Source of the DNA: Bryobacterales bacterium
GTDB taxonomy: Bacteria > Acidobacteriota > Terriglobia > Bryobacterales > Bryobacteraceae
Assembly (NCBI GenBank): GCA_003167495.1
Contig: PMSX01000317.1
Location: forward strand, 6,624-64,340
Direction: 5' to 3'
Length of the DNA stretch: 57,717 nt
This document shows positions 57,689-57,717 of the stretch, piece by piece. The notes below the pieces were generated by a model that saw nothing but the letters and a program-made list of their open reading frames with translations, was not told the origin of the DNA and ran no database searches. Positions within the stretch are counted from its first letter, which is position 1. Every line of letters starts with the position of its first letter. The position numbers and the translations under genes were made by a program.

Positions 57689-57717
57689 ATGGTGAAAAAA
57701 CGAATCGTCTATGAGCG
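57689..57717 (+). CDS. Possible start of a next gene, cut by window edge
   Basis: An ATG at 57689 opens a frame reading 'MVKKRIVYE' up to the window end, with GGGGG-purine sequence a few bases before. Nine codons are too few to identify anything. Confidence 0.25.

Overview
The window looks like chromosomal DNA of a Gram-negative, probably aerobic soil heterotroph, most likely an acidobacterium of the Solibacter/Bryobacter type. This placement is an inference. It rests on paired DUF3300/DUF2950 secreted proteins, acidobacterial-style rve transposase remains, Tat-exported Gfo/Idh and TIM-barrel proteins, MdtABC-like tandem RND pumps, a Flp pilin and fairly even GC-rich codon use. No rRNA and no complete tRNA gene was seen.

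Layout. (1) 1-4618: the 3' part of a malonate decarboxylase operon, mdcB(partial)-C-D-E-F-G-H, with overlapping or near-touching genes: biosynthesis and transfer of the special CoA-derived prosthetic group, the acyl carrier subunit, the decarboxylase subunits, a malonate permease and the malonyl transacylase. The alpha subunit gene mdcA must lie upstream. A PsiE-like membrane protein follows. (2) 5226-14250: a decayed accessory zone. It holds a frameshifted rve transposase, an AraC-tail remnant, a DUF3300/DUF2950 secreted pair, a truncated flavoprotein, a Gfo/Idh tail, and then a compact leftward replication-like module (SSB, two tiny ORFs one of which is a zinc ribbon, a winged-helix Rep-like protein carrying iteron-like repeats inside its own gene, and two more tiny ORFs). 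This zone ends at a 3' half of tRNA-Leu(GAG), with a second degenerate copy of the same tRNA end 325 bp further on. I read these as attachment-site remnants of integrated elements. (3) 14250-23471: a leftward four-gene RND efflux operon, adaptor-permease-permease-outer membrane channel, all joined by 4-bp overlaps. (4) 23896-31833: a complete 4-hydroxyphenylacetate (homoprotocatechuate) meta-cleavage cluster, hpaG1-G2-F-H-I rightward, hpaE-hpaD leftward and hpaB-hpaC rightward. Together these convert 4-hydroxyphenylacetate to pyruvate and succinate semialdehyde, but no regulator or transporter is present. (5) 31834-35378: an amidohydrolase/TIM-barrel pair and an ECF sigma, NrsF-like anti-sigma and DUF2721 operon. 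(6) 35375-40155: a leftward operon of an Old Yellow Enzyme-family oxidoreductase and two large di-haem c-type cytochromes of poorly known type; this is the best candidate here for an undescribed redox system. (7) 40287-50935: a coiled-coil membrane protein of unknown function and then mostly housekeeping genes (HAD phosphatase, Lon-N protein, shikimate kinase, cysteine synthase-like enzyme, glycerate 2-kinase, two adjacent PPK2 proteins, RsmD, RecG, Flp pilin). (8) 51070-57404: an exported TIM-barrel/SUMF1-like fusion, a Tat-exported Gfo/Idh oxidoreductase, a DUF5995 protein, and an ABC ATPase with its membrane partner. Perfect palindromes and degenerate repeats lie around the last two.

All product names come from reading the translated sequence; no database search was run.
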